Source: JANNVZ01 sp046153915 (lineage in GTDB: Bacteria; Bacteroidota; Bacteroidia; Flavobacteriales_D; Sanyastnellaceae). From it: 15,184 bases of DNA. Of this stretch, positions 11,301 to 15,184 are shown piece after piece (positions within the stretch are counted from its first letter, which is position 1; the number at the start of each line of letters is the position of its first letter). The stretch lies in assembly GCA_046153915.1 (NCBI GenBank), contig JBJXFC010000161.1, forward strand, positions 1-15,184, written 5' to 3'. A program made the translations under genes and the position numbers. A model generated the notes under the pieces. It did not search any database, had not been told where the DNA came from, and worked only from the letters and a program-made list of their open reading frames with translations.

Positions 11301-11477
11301 CAGTCTGCACCATATAACAACGATTGGGATGGAACCGATACAAATCCCGCGGCGCTTGGAACCGAACTACCAACGGCCACCTATTATTATGTCCTCGATT
11401 TGGGTGAGGCTTATGCTCAACCAGATTCAGGAAATGCAGTTTCCGTATTTACAGGTTATGTTTATCTGAAGCGTTAA
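2385..11477 (+). CDS. Giant multi-PKD-domain surface protein with T9SS type B (gliding-motility-type) sorting domain
   Basis: A single uninterrupted 3030-residue frame. Start ATG at 2385 (a second ATG follows at 2388) gives a typical signal peptide, cut near SWS-Q23. Residues about 24-126 form a separate Cys-containing beta-type domain (four Cys). Residues about 127-2927 are 31 tandem PKD-like domains. Residues about 2933-3030 are a type B sorting domain of the gliding-motility C-terminal family, which targets proteins through the T9SS to the cell surface. The repeats are rich in Asn, Thr, Asp and Gly, nearly free of Lys and Arg, and hold about 108 Cys counted by hand, nearly all assignable to pairs. 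No enzymatic domain is seen, so a structural or adhesive fibre is the best guess. The next gene (PorP/SprF family) starts 21 bases downstream with no terminator between, as expected of a cargo and its export partner. The domain type and sorting signal are confident; adhesion is inference. Confidence 0.93.
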   Translation: MMKFLRLTAFVLVFFSVSKSWSQITFFDPFTGAATTSYILDTICQGQSIDHCFNVTGGTNHTITSFVNSDGTIIIAPPSNPFPRCFRYTASFSFTGSDAITFTVTNNLSQTATCTVTIVVVNPNAPVNAGPDQQLCSPTNFTTLTAVTPDPLSTGYWTKLTGPGVISGGFDSPAIAGVDQQGGPTINVSNLQLGSNIFIWHQDYPCDQNLDVVTVYVYNGTPPVADANICFPSLLDNSEDSLFLCGTNSYTLCANNPGTAATGTWSIFCGSGTIFNINNPNAPITNLGNGCNCLEWNIGNGPCPGGETKDSLFICVFPSIQTAIAPADVTRCLGSFSTVTLAGNALSGANTALWTFVSGPVTPTINPATTSTTTISNMTVAGVYTFNYRITSGPCGFTQDQVSISVYDPATPINAGLDQSICSGNSTTMAATPPTNPAIGTWSVISGSGSFASPNSPTSSVSGLASGLNVFRWTVANGNCANNNTFDQVNVTVYPANQPTPNAGVDQLLCYNGTPLSTSVTGTAPVTPGVGQWTISPATATVSPSTSPTATVSNLTPGVYTLTWTLSNGSCDPAVSDQMVITVNNGLLTTTNAGPDQNFCTPTTSATMAATVPSLPAIGTWSIIAGGGSIQSLNSANTLITNIPAGVNTYRWTINNGACGTFFDDITVNIYSNNATTANAGPDQEFCASGGAIVVTMAATPVSLPTVGTWSGPGTITSPNSATTTVTGLPIGTHNFTWTVNNGPCGSTSDVVQIRIYGPGQTAANATASAVEVCSNAPTVTLTGNSLVNPASGTWTIIQGGGILGSPNSQVSTISGMPVGTTCIEWRIYNGPCATPTILRDTVCINVFDISQTNANAGPDINECSDATSIVLVANNVIFPAVGTWSITPAGPLFTNANNPTTTLSNITPGTTYTLTWTIDNGACSTTSDQLTLNYYNNAQTPASAGPDQSICTPANSVTLGANAADSPATGVWTLISGPNTPTFTSNNPTTSLSNLIVGTYVMRWTINNGDCSPSETFDEVTIFVYPAGQTTANAGTDIEVCEPVTIVTLTGNALISPATGFWTQISGPNSATINNPNLAQVDVSNLIVGCYVFRWTINNSACVPPTTFDEIQVCVFDDSQTNANAGPDQIVCTPSSSATLAANAIISPAVGTWTFTGPNTPTFTPNINSPTATISGLVVGTYTLTWTVDNGACFNGLTTDQMIIEVFNSSDEAANAGPDQAICSPDDAVFMTANQPDGPAQGTWTLVSGGGTIVNLNDPFTEITNLPVGTNCFQWSTDNGGCGLGVTFDQVCIDVFSDNQLPANAGEDQDLCTPTSSTFLEGNDLILPATGQWTQIGGPVTVNFINPGDPNSEVTGMTDVGCYQFQWQINNGICANPITSDIVEVCVFNSGFDPSDAGPDQELCSPSTSTQMAAVPAQAPGEGTWTADPGNPTVASFSNINDPFATVSNLGIGEYHFFWALNYAACGSEDDEVVITIFNSAQGAAVAGPDQQLCTPTSNAQLAADAVLPPGYGTWSVVTGAVDFVNDDVNDPQAGIFNIAQGINTLVWTVYNGNCLAPELTTDTIVIYLNDVNQPAAFAGEDQSLCTPQTSTTLVGTDLIIPATGEWTTTSGATIVSPNSATTDIINLSVGISTFCWTIENGVCTPPTTSDCMDVYLYDENQEPANAGPDQELCSNLTDCAILDGNELTIPAIGTWSVIGGPSALVFSNPNDPNTEVCGLIPGVYTLEYCIDNGPCGEPTCDQMTITMFSDEAEPSTVGPDIEQCTPNQSVFMNANVVPLPGFGIWAVVVGGGIIDDNDNPQTEITEIPIGENQYSWCISNGVCPDANSCDTLSVFIFDENASPADAGPDQDWCEPVSCVTMAAITPDVPGVGTWTSLTAGPIITNVNDPLTEICNLEVGEYTFQWSVYNGPCANTNTTDLITIRIFPEAQLPANAGSDIEICTPQDIVNLDGNPATFPAVGTWNFTTGSTGTIVSANDPQTQVIQIALDDDGLSCYKWTIDNGPCIPSITTDTMCVKVYNGDLPAANAGENQELCAPFDLSPVASTLTGSALEGAATGSWVQVDGPGTATIANPDSPTTDISDLVVGCYIFSWTLSNGPCGTTTDEVQVCIFNPNEPLADAGPDGEFCTPIDCHLLNAVDPVYPAVGTWQPITFGLQYDNLNDPNEEFCGIPVGINIFIWNVDNGACGQSSDVLTCSIYDEFNPNANAGDDIEICLPQTETNLGAELPFLPATGQWEWISGPCEADILIAQVNTPTSLITGLCQGTTCFKWTVDNGPCPNGITIDTVCVRVYGPEPVVLAGPDQEICTPLVDVTMDGSIPQDPNVGTWILYQGGGTIEEPNNPATVISNMPVGINCFIWQYYNGNCVNNLPSDTVCISVFDESQPPADAGDDIELCFPDDFATMAANEVITPAIGYWTQTCGSGTIVDIFSPTTEVTDLSEGENCFVWTIDNGPCENAITMDTMIIHVFPENPQGAFAGPDQFLCTPESDVNLGATPPVLPSTAFWLPVSVNGILGNNLDANSLLYNLTVGIHTLEWHVYNGPCDPDAIDEVSIFVYDATAPLADAGEDMEICFPLDSVQMNGSIVTFPGTGMWTLGDHPGSPSVVNAADSATWVTDLEIGITELIWTIDNGDCGTTTDTVFVFVYDPSSPDAQVPQDQEICGIPQSVDLTGSTPIEPAYGWWEQIAGDNVTVIADSTSSSTTASGLALNETAFVWHIYNGPCDNGTTSDTIWFYISDPDVSAAYAGKDTTFCGAQDLLQLQGSNLVGSIAGLATGEWESLDTNGGNIISPNDPNTIVEDVPVGVHCYTWTVDNNACGITSDSVCFTMYDPTQPVAEAGLAQEFCQSEFETFTLGANEAIYPAVGYWTVMSGEIALDDSTLYNATVTTLGSISTPLVNEENWLVWTVNNGDCGTSTDSVLYVLLDCETIKIPDAFSPNGDGTNDVFYIPNLQYYPNNNIQIFNRWGALVYQSAPYNNDWDGTDTNPAALGTELPTATYYYVLDLGEAYAQPDSGNAVSVFTGYVYLKR
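2763..11165 (+). repeat. Array of 31 tandem PKD-like domains (~90 residues each)
   Basis: Each unit opens with a variant of NAGPDQxLC, continues with a strand like TLxGN, then PAxGTWT, a loop like PNxPxT, a strand like xVGxYxFxWTIDNGPC, and closes with TTDxVxVxVFD before the next NAGPD. The opening, the GTW and WTxDNG motifs match the PKD / K319L-like fold, with this family's own Cys added. All 31 units have one Cys in the first motif and one in NGxC. Units 2 and 3 and unit 8 have lost the AGPD sequence but keep both Cys; unit 29 keeps only a degenerate opening (VPQDQEIC). The units are well diverged at DNA level, with only short repeated stretches such as TGGACTATCAACAATGG, so the array is old or under relaxed sequence constraint and is not a recent slippage product. 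Units before about unit 12 are Thr/Ser-rich; later units are markedly acidic. Confidence 0.9.
11181..11477 (+). other. T9SS type B C-terminal sorting domain (gliding-motility-associated CTD)
   Basis: The last 98 residues of the giant protein carry the diagnostic order IPDAFSPNGDGTND, then IQIFNRWGALVY, then WDGT, an aromatic strand TYYYVL and a final strand FTGYVYLKR at the very C-terminus. This is the family usually named gliding motility-associated C-terminal domain. A lone Cys (LLDC) sits a few residues upstream, at the border with the last PKD unit. Type B domains are generally recognised with the help of an SprF-family protein, and one is encoded by the next gene. Confidence 0.95.
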
Positions 11478-11498
11478 AACAACTAAGAAATCTGTCCA

Positions 11499-12443
11499 AT
11501 GAACAATTATCAGAATAGTATGCAAAAATGGATTACCGGACTGGTTTTGGTCCTTGCGGTTGTATCTGCCAAAGCGCAACAAGATCCCATGTTTACTCAA
11601 TACATGTTTAATACATTGAGCGTAAATCCTGCCTATGCAGGAAGTGCTGATCGCTTGAGCGCAGTGGTACTCCATCGCTCGCAATGGGTCAATTTTGAAG
11701 GCGCACCTACAACACAAACGGTGACCATACATTCACCTTTGCGCAATGAAAACATAAGCCTTGGTGGAAGTATTATCAACGATAAATATGGGCCGGTAAA
11801 ACAAACCGGAATCTACCTCGATGCGAGCTACCGCATTTTTATGGGAAGAAATCGTTTGGCATTTGGTCTCAAAGGCGGTGTCAATCTTTTTAGTGCAAAC
11901 CTTGTTGATCTTAATCCAATCGTTCAGGACGATCAGGTATTTGCGAGCAATATCAGCGGAAAACCACTGCCCAATTTTGGATTTGGAGCGATGTATTACA
12001 GCAAAAAGTATTACGTCGGTCTTTCAGCGCCAAAATTGCTTTCCAATAAGATGTTGCCGGATAATCTGCCAGACACGATAAAACTAAATAGTCGGGAAAA
12101 GCAACATTTCTTTTTCATCGCCGGAGCCGTGTTTGATATTTCGTACTACACCAAATTTAAGCCTACCATTTTATTGAAAGCAGTAAATGGGGCACCGCCA
12201 AGTGCGGAAGTAACAGCTCAATTTTTGTTCTATGAAAAACTCTGGGTAGGTGCGATGTACAGATGGCAGGATGCTGCAGGTGTTTTGCTCCAGTATGAAA
12301 TTGATAACCGTTTTAAAATCGGGTATGCCTTTGACTATACGTTAAGCGACATACGCCGCTACAGCGATGGTTCGCATGAAATAATGCTCGGATTCGATTT
12401 AATCAAAGGATATCCGGCGGATGTTTCTATGCGTTATTTTTAA
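11499..12443 (+). CDS. PorP/SprF-family type IX secretion system outer-membrane protein
   Basis: The protein has a signal peptide (hydrophobic run to AKA-QQ) followed by the family signature QDPMFTQYMFN...VNPAYAGS, then HRSQWVNFEGAPTTQT, and a C-terminus ending in RYF. Its length of 314 residues is normal for the family, which forms outer-membrane barrels that bind periplasmic PorE/peptidoglycan-linked partners and, for SprF-like members, help deliver type B cargo. Two in-frame starts are possible: ATG at 11499, or ATG at 11520, which gives a more standard signal peptide (MQKWITGLVLVL...). I kept the first because it leaves a 21-base gap after the cargo gene. Position directly between a type B cargo and an OmpA-family gene supports a dedicated SprF-like role. 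It cannot be a general core PorP with certainty, because the core genes (PorK-N, SprA) are not in this window. Confidence 0.93.
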   Translation: MNNYQNSMQKWITGLVLVLAVVSAKAQQDPMFTQYMFNTLSVNPAYAGSADRLSAVVLHRSQWVNFEGAPTTQTVTIHSPLRNENISLGGSIINDKYGPVKQTGIYLDASYRIFMGRNRLAFGLKGGVNLFSANLVDLNPIVQDDQVFASNISGKPLPNFGFGAMYYSKKYYVGLSAPKLLSNKMLPDNLPDTIKLNSREKQHFFFIAGAVFDISYYTKFKPTILLKAVNGAPPSAEVTAQFLFYEKLWVGAMYRWQDAAGVLLQYEIDNRFKIGYAFDYTLSDIRRYSDGSHEIMLGFDLIKGYPADVSMRYF

Positions 12444-12476
12444 AAAGTGAACCGCGAAAAAAGAAAAAAAGAATTC

Positions 12477-14666
12477 ATGACTATGAAAACGATATTCAAA
12501 GCCATTTTCGTTTTTTGTGTTGCTATGGTTATCAGCCAGAGCATGCAGGCACAGAAGGCCAAACACAAGCTCGCCAATCGCTACTATGAGACGTACGATT
12601 TTAAAATGGCGTCTGAAATTTACAAGGACATTCTTAGCAATGCAAAGTATTCAAAAGATACTCTTGCGCTCCGCCAGGTAGCCAATTGCGAAATGAAACG
12701 CGGTCAATGGATAAATGCGGAGGGTTATTTCAAGCAGTTGATTGAAACAGGAGCGGCAAAAAGTACGGATTTACACACCCTGGCAGAAGCGCAAAAACTT
12801 CAAGGTAAATTTAGTGATGCATTGGAGACCTATAAGAAGATAAGCGCGTTGAACCCATCCGATGAAATTGCGAAGAACTATGTGGAAAATCCGGAATTTG
12901 CAGTGAGAGTAATGCGCGATTCTACCATTTACACCTTGCGAAATTGTGATATTAACACCAACGCTTCAGATTTTGCTCCAGGGTTTTTTGTGAATGGCAA
13001 AATCATTTACAGCAGTGCGAAAGGAACGAGTCAAAAAAATCAGCGCATTTACAATTGGACAGAACAACCATATCTCAATGTCTATTCTGCTGATATCAAT
13101 GCCGCCGATAGTGCGTTAGTGAATCCCGGCCTCATCCAAAATAGCGTGAATTCCAGATACCATGAGGGCACTATGACTTATGATCCCGGAACAAACATGG
13201 TTTATTTGACAAGGAATAATTTTTTGCGGGGTGGATTAAAAAAATCAAAGAAGGGAAAACTGAATCTGGGAATTTATTCTACGAAGTACAGCACCACAGA
13301 TCAACAATTTGAATCGCTTGAACCATTCGTACACAACAACAAAGAATATTCAGTTGGTCATCCAGCCTTCAACGGCAGTCACAACAGATTGTATATCGTG
13401 AGTGACAAACCCGGTGGAATGGGCGGAACAGATATTTATTACTGCGAACGTCAGGGCGAAACATGGGGGCCAATGATCAATATGGGTAGCAAGATCAATA
13501 CCAGTGCCAATGAAATGTTTCCGTTTTTTGTAGGTGACAGCACACTTTATTTTTCTTCCAATGGACATCTTTCGATAGGTGGAATGGATGTGTATTATAC
13601 CAATCCTTTTGACTCTGAGCCCGTCCGAAATGTGGGCTACCCTGCGAACTCTCGTTACGATGATTTTGCAATGATCTGTTTTCCCGATGAAACCGTTGGG
13701 TATTTCAGTAGCAATAGACGCGGTGGAAAAGGGGATGACGACATTTATCTTTATCATCTTCACCCACCAACCGAAATAAACGTATCTGGTGTGGTAAAAG
13801 ACCTGATAACGCTTCAGCCTATTCCCAATGCCATCGTGACACTTCCCGCTGAAGATGGCTCAACCATTCAGGCCACAACCAACGAACGAGGCGAATACAA
13901 CATCAAAGTTCCTTATAAGCCTGTAATCACGCTGGAGGCAAACAAACAGGGCTACCTGCCAGGTAAATCCTCTGCTAAAACGGATCCGCGTTCTGCCTAT
14001 GTTGAAGGATTGGATATTACCCTTCAGAAAATTGATTACATGACAACGGGAAAAGTGTTGTACGACAAAGACGGTACTCCTGCTCCCGGTGCGTTGGTAG
14101 AATTGTTTGAAATCAATGGAAAGGACACCACAAAATTGGACTCAGTCGTTATTGGTAAAACGGGTACATATATGTTTCCACTGGTGAAGAATAAAAAATA
14201 CTTCACCGTTGCTTCTAAAGAAGGCTATTCCCGCATGACAGAAAATATTGCAACCAACGATCCCAACAATAAGGTGCATACCCGTGACTTCAGATTGTTT
14301 AGTCTGGAAAAAGGAACTGTTGTACGTCTTGACAATATCTACTACGATTATAATAGCGATGTTATTACACCGGCTGCTGCGAAAGAATTGGACAAGCTTG
14401 TTGCCATTATGAAAGATAATCCTGCTATGCGGATAGAATTGAGTTCACACTCCGATTCACGCGGTAGTGATGATTACAACCTCAAACTTTCTGACAGAAG
14501 GGCGAAGTCTGCTGTAAAATACATAGAGTCACAAGGCATAGCTGGTACGCGGATGATTGCAAAGGGATATGGTGAGCAGAAAATCTTGAATCATTGCAAG
14601 AACGGTGTTACCTGCACGGATGCAGAACACGGATTCAATAGACGAACAGAATTTACAATCTTGTAA
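12477..14666 (+). CDS. PorE-like OmpA-family protein (TPR, PD40 propeller, CarbReg-like, OmpA peptidoglycan-binding)
   Basis: From ATG 12477 the product is 729 residues; ATG 12483 is equally possible. It has a signal peptide to about MQAQ, TPR-like helices at residues about 25-135, PD40/WD40-type propeller blades at about 160-425 (for example SDKPGGMGGTDIYY, LYFSSNG and YFSSNRRGGKGDDDIYLY), a carboxypeptidase-regulatory-like domain at about 434-500, a second beta domain of similar type at about 520-600, and an OmpA C-terminal domain from about 615. The OmpA domain keeps the two residues that hold diaminopimelate, Asp660 (SHSDSRGSDDYN) and Arg675 (SDRRA), with the same 15-residue spacing as in E. 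coli OmpA, so it should bind peptidoglycan. This domain order matches PorE of Porphyromonas, which ties the T9SS to the cell wall. The leader before 12477 is strikingly A-rich (12457-12471), the type of leader that helps initiation in Bacteroidota. It is the last gene of the operon. Confidence 0.93.
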   Translation: MTMKTIFKAIFVFCVAMVISQSMQAQKAKHKLANRYYETYDFKMASEIYKDILSNAKYSKDTLALRQVANCEMKRGQWINAEGYFKQLIETGAAKSTDLHTLAEAQKLQGKFSDALETYKKISALNPSDEIAKNYVENPEFAVRVMRDSTIYTLRNCDINTNASDFAPGFFVNGKIIYSSAKGTSQKNQRIYNWTEQPYLNVYSADINAADSALVNPGLIQNSVNSRYHEGTMTYDPGTNMVYLTRNNFLRGGLKKSKKGKLNLGIYSTKYSTTDQQFESLEPFVHNNKEYSVGHPAFNGSHNRLYIVSDKPGGMGGTDIYYCERQGETWGPMINMGSKINTSANEMFPFFVGDSTLYFSSNGHLSIGGMDVYYTNPFDSEPVRNVGYPANSRYDDFAMICFPDETVGYFSSNRRGGKGDDDIYLYHLHPPTEINVSGVVKDLITLQPIPNAIVTLPAEDGSTIQATTNERGEYNIKVPYKPVITLEANKQGYLPGKSSAKTDPRSAYVEGLDITLQKIDYMTTGKVLYDKDGTPAPGALVELFEINGKDTTKLDSVVIGKTGTYMFPLVKNKKYFTVASKEGYSRMTENIATNDPNNKVHTRDFRLFSLEKGTVVRLDNIYYDYNSDVITPAAAKELDKLVAIMKDNPAMRIELSSHSDSRGSDDYNLKLSDRRAKSAVKYIESQGIAGTRMIAKGYGEQKILNHCKNGVTCTDAEHGFNRRTEFTIL

Positions 14667-14680
14667 TTTGATAAGAATAA

Positions 14681-14716
14681 AAAACAAGGGCGGTCCATTT
14701 GGGCCGCCCTTGTTTT
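14681..14716 (+). terminator. Strong intrinsic terminator closing the T9SS cargo operon
   Basis: A 13-bp perfect stem pairs 14681-14693 (AAAACAAGGGCGG) with 14704-14716, extended inward by one T-G and two C-G pairs to a 4-base loop (ATTT). The stem is GC-rich in the middle and is followed by a T-run to 14718. It starts 14 bases after the OmpA-family stop codon. The A-run on the left arm means it could also work on the minus strand. Confidence 0.92.
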
Positions 14717-15020
14717 TTGATATCTGATGAAGTACATGGTTTCGTTTCGAATCACTAAAGCACTATAGAATTCAATCTAATTTTTTTATTCACGTGGTTC
14801 GCTGTGTATAATCAAAATTATACCCGAGTTGCAACTCAGAAGCGAAATTGGAGATAGATGAATGAAGGATTCTTGTCGCGAATATTCCGAAGGAATCTCT
14901 TCTTAATGGTAAAATTAATGCGCAGTATGCGCCATTGGGGCTCTTTATTTTGTTGAGTTTAAAGGCGGCCGGCTATTCTTTTGATTGCAATTCCTGAAAT
15001 CTGAGTTAAGATTAAAACCA
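14717..15020. other. Gene-poor intergenic stretch between two terminators
   Basis: About 300 bases with no gene I can support. The longest plus-strand readings are short and unlike known proteins. On the minus strand two overlapping frames stay open: 14836-14958, about 40 codons without a start codon, ending in NPSFIYLQFRF, and 14790-14972, about 60 codons, also without ATG, ending in ELQLGYNFDYTQRTT. Either could be a decayed remnant of an outer-membrane barrel protein, but chance cannot be excluded. No promoter, repeat or RNA gene was recognised. Confidence 0.5.
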
Positions 15021-15047
15021 AAAAAGCCCTTATGAGAAGGGCTTTTT
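15021..15047. terminator. Bidirectional intrinsic terminator, probably for the minus-strand gene at the right edge
   Basis: An 11-bp perfect stem pairs 15021-15031 (AAAAAGCCCTT) with 15037-15047 around a 5-base loop. On the minus strand it reads as a GC-containing hairpin ending in a T-run, 20 bases downstream of the stop codon at 15068. The symmetrical A/T tracts let it work in either direction, but the plus-strand operon already has its own terminator at 14681. Confidence 0.88.
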
Positions 15048-15067
15048 GGCTAGGTTGAAATTCAGAG

Positions 15068-15184
15068 TTAGTTTTCGATAATCAGCTTGTTTGTTGTGGT
15101 TTTCCTATTGCTTGCGATTTCAACCAGATAAAGTCCGTCCGGTATCTTTGAATCAAAGTGAATTGTGTGAATTCCATCTGAAGA
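15068..15184 (-). CDS. T9SS type A sorting-domain protein (only the C-terminal 38 codons inside the window)
   Basis: Reading the minus strand from the right edge, the frame is open for 38 codons to a TAA at 15068-15070. It contains DGIHTIHFD, then IPDGLYLVEI and NKLIIEN at the end. This is the usual ending of the T9SS type A sorting domain (Por secretion tail): a Gly-Leu-Tyr-(L/V)-(V/L) strand, a short basic turn, then a final strand with Lys and a hydrophobic run. The main domains and the start lie outside the window, so the cargo's function is unknown. It shows that the organism sends both type A and type B cargo through the T9SS. Confidence 0.85.
   Translation of the reverse strand, partial: SSDGIHTIHFDSKIPDGLYLVEIASNRKTTTNKLIIEN

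Noticed and set aside
12447..12476. GTG start three bases after the PorP/SprF stop codon
   Set aside because: It would add ten residues, half of them Arg or Lys, before a normal signal peptide; the A-rich stretch looks like an untranslated leader.

Overview
The window looks like chromosomal DNA of a member of the Bacteroidota, most likely a Flavobacteriales-type organism. The reasons are: a giant exported protein ending in a gliding-motility-type (type B) C-terminal sorting domain of the type IX secretion system (T9SS), followed directly by a PorP/SprF-family outer-membrane protein and an OmpA-family protein of PorE-like architecture; the tail of a T9SS type A sorting domain at the right edge; A-rich rather than Shine-Dalgarno-like leaders; and moderate GC. 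I see no tRNA, rRNA, CRISPR array, insertion sequence or phage gene. The taxonomic placement is inferred from gene families only.

Layout: (1) 1-873, plus strand, the 3' part of a secreted carboxylesterase/alpha-beta hydrolase with a Cys-rich EF-hand-like tail. (2) 893-2143, minus strand, convergent with it, an unrecognised Sec-exported protein with three YD-type motifs. (3) 2144-2384, a 241-base divergent intergenic region. (4) 2385-14666, plus strand, three closely spaced genes: a 3030-residue repeat protein, a PorP/SprF-family protein 21 bases downstream, and an OmpA-family protein starting 33 bases after that, closed by a strong intrinsic terminator at 14681-14716. (5) 14717-15020, mostly non-coding, with a possible barrel-protein remnant. 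(6) 15021-15047, a second terminator hairpin, placed to end the minus-strand gene at 15068-15184, of which only the last 38 codons (a T9SS type A tail) are inside the window.

How the genes fit together: the giant protein is a signal peptide, a small N-terminal Cys-containing domain, 31 tandem PKD-like domains of about 90 residues, and a type B sorting domain. In known systems (SprB/SprF of Flavobacterium johnsoniae) a type B cargo needs a partner of the SprF family, often encoded next to it. The OmpA-family protein has TPR, PD40 propeller, carboxypeptidase-regulatory-like and peptidoglycan-binding parts, like PorE, which links the T9SS to the cell wall. The simplest reading is a cargo-plus-dedicated-export/anchoring operon making a long surface fibre, possibly an adhesin.

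The most striking point is inside the repeat protein. Every one of the 31 domains carries one invariant Cys pair, and 13 of them carry an extra Cys pair on the predicted F and G strands. That extra pair occurs in four different registers, but whenever one Cys moves by two residues along strand F its partner moves by two in the opposite direction along strand G. This is the compensation expected of cross-strand disulfides in an antiparallel hairpin, read from a single protein. Further pairs join predicted strands B-E (3 domains) and C-F (2 domains).
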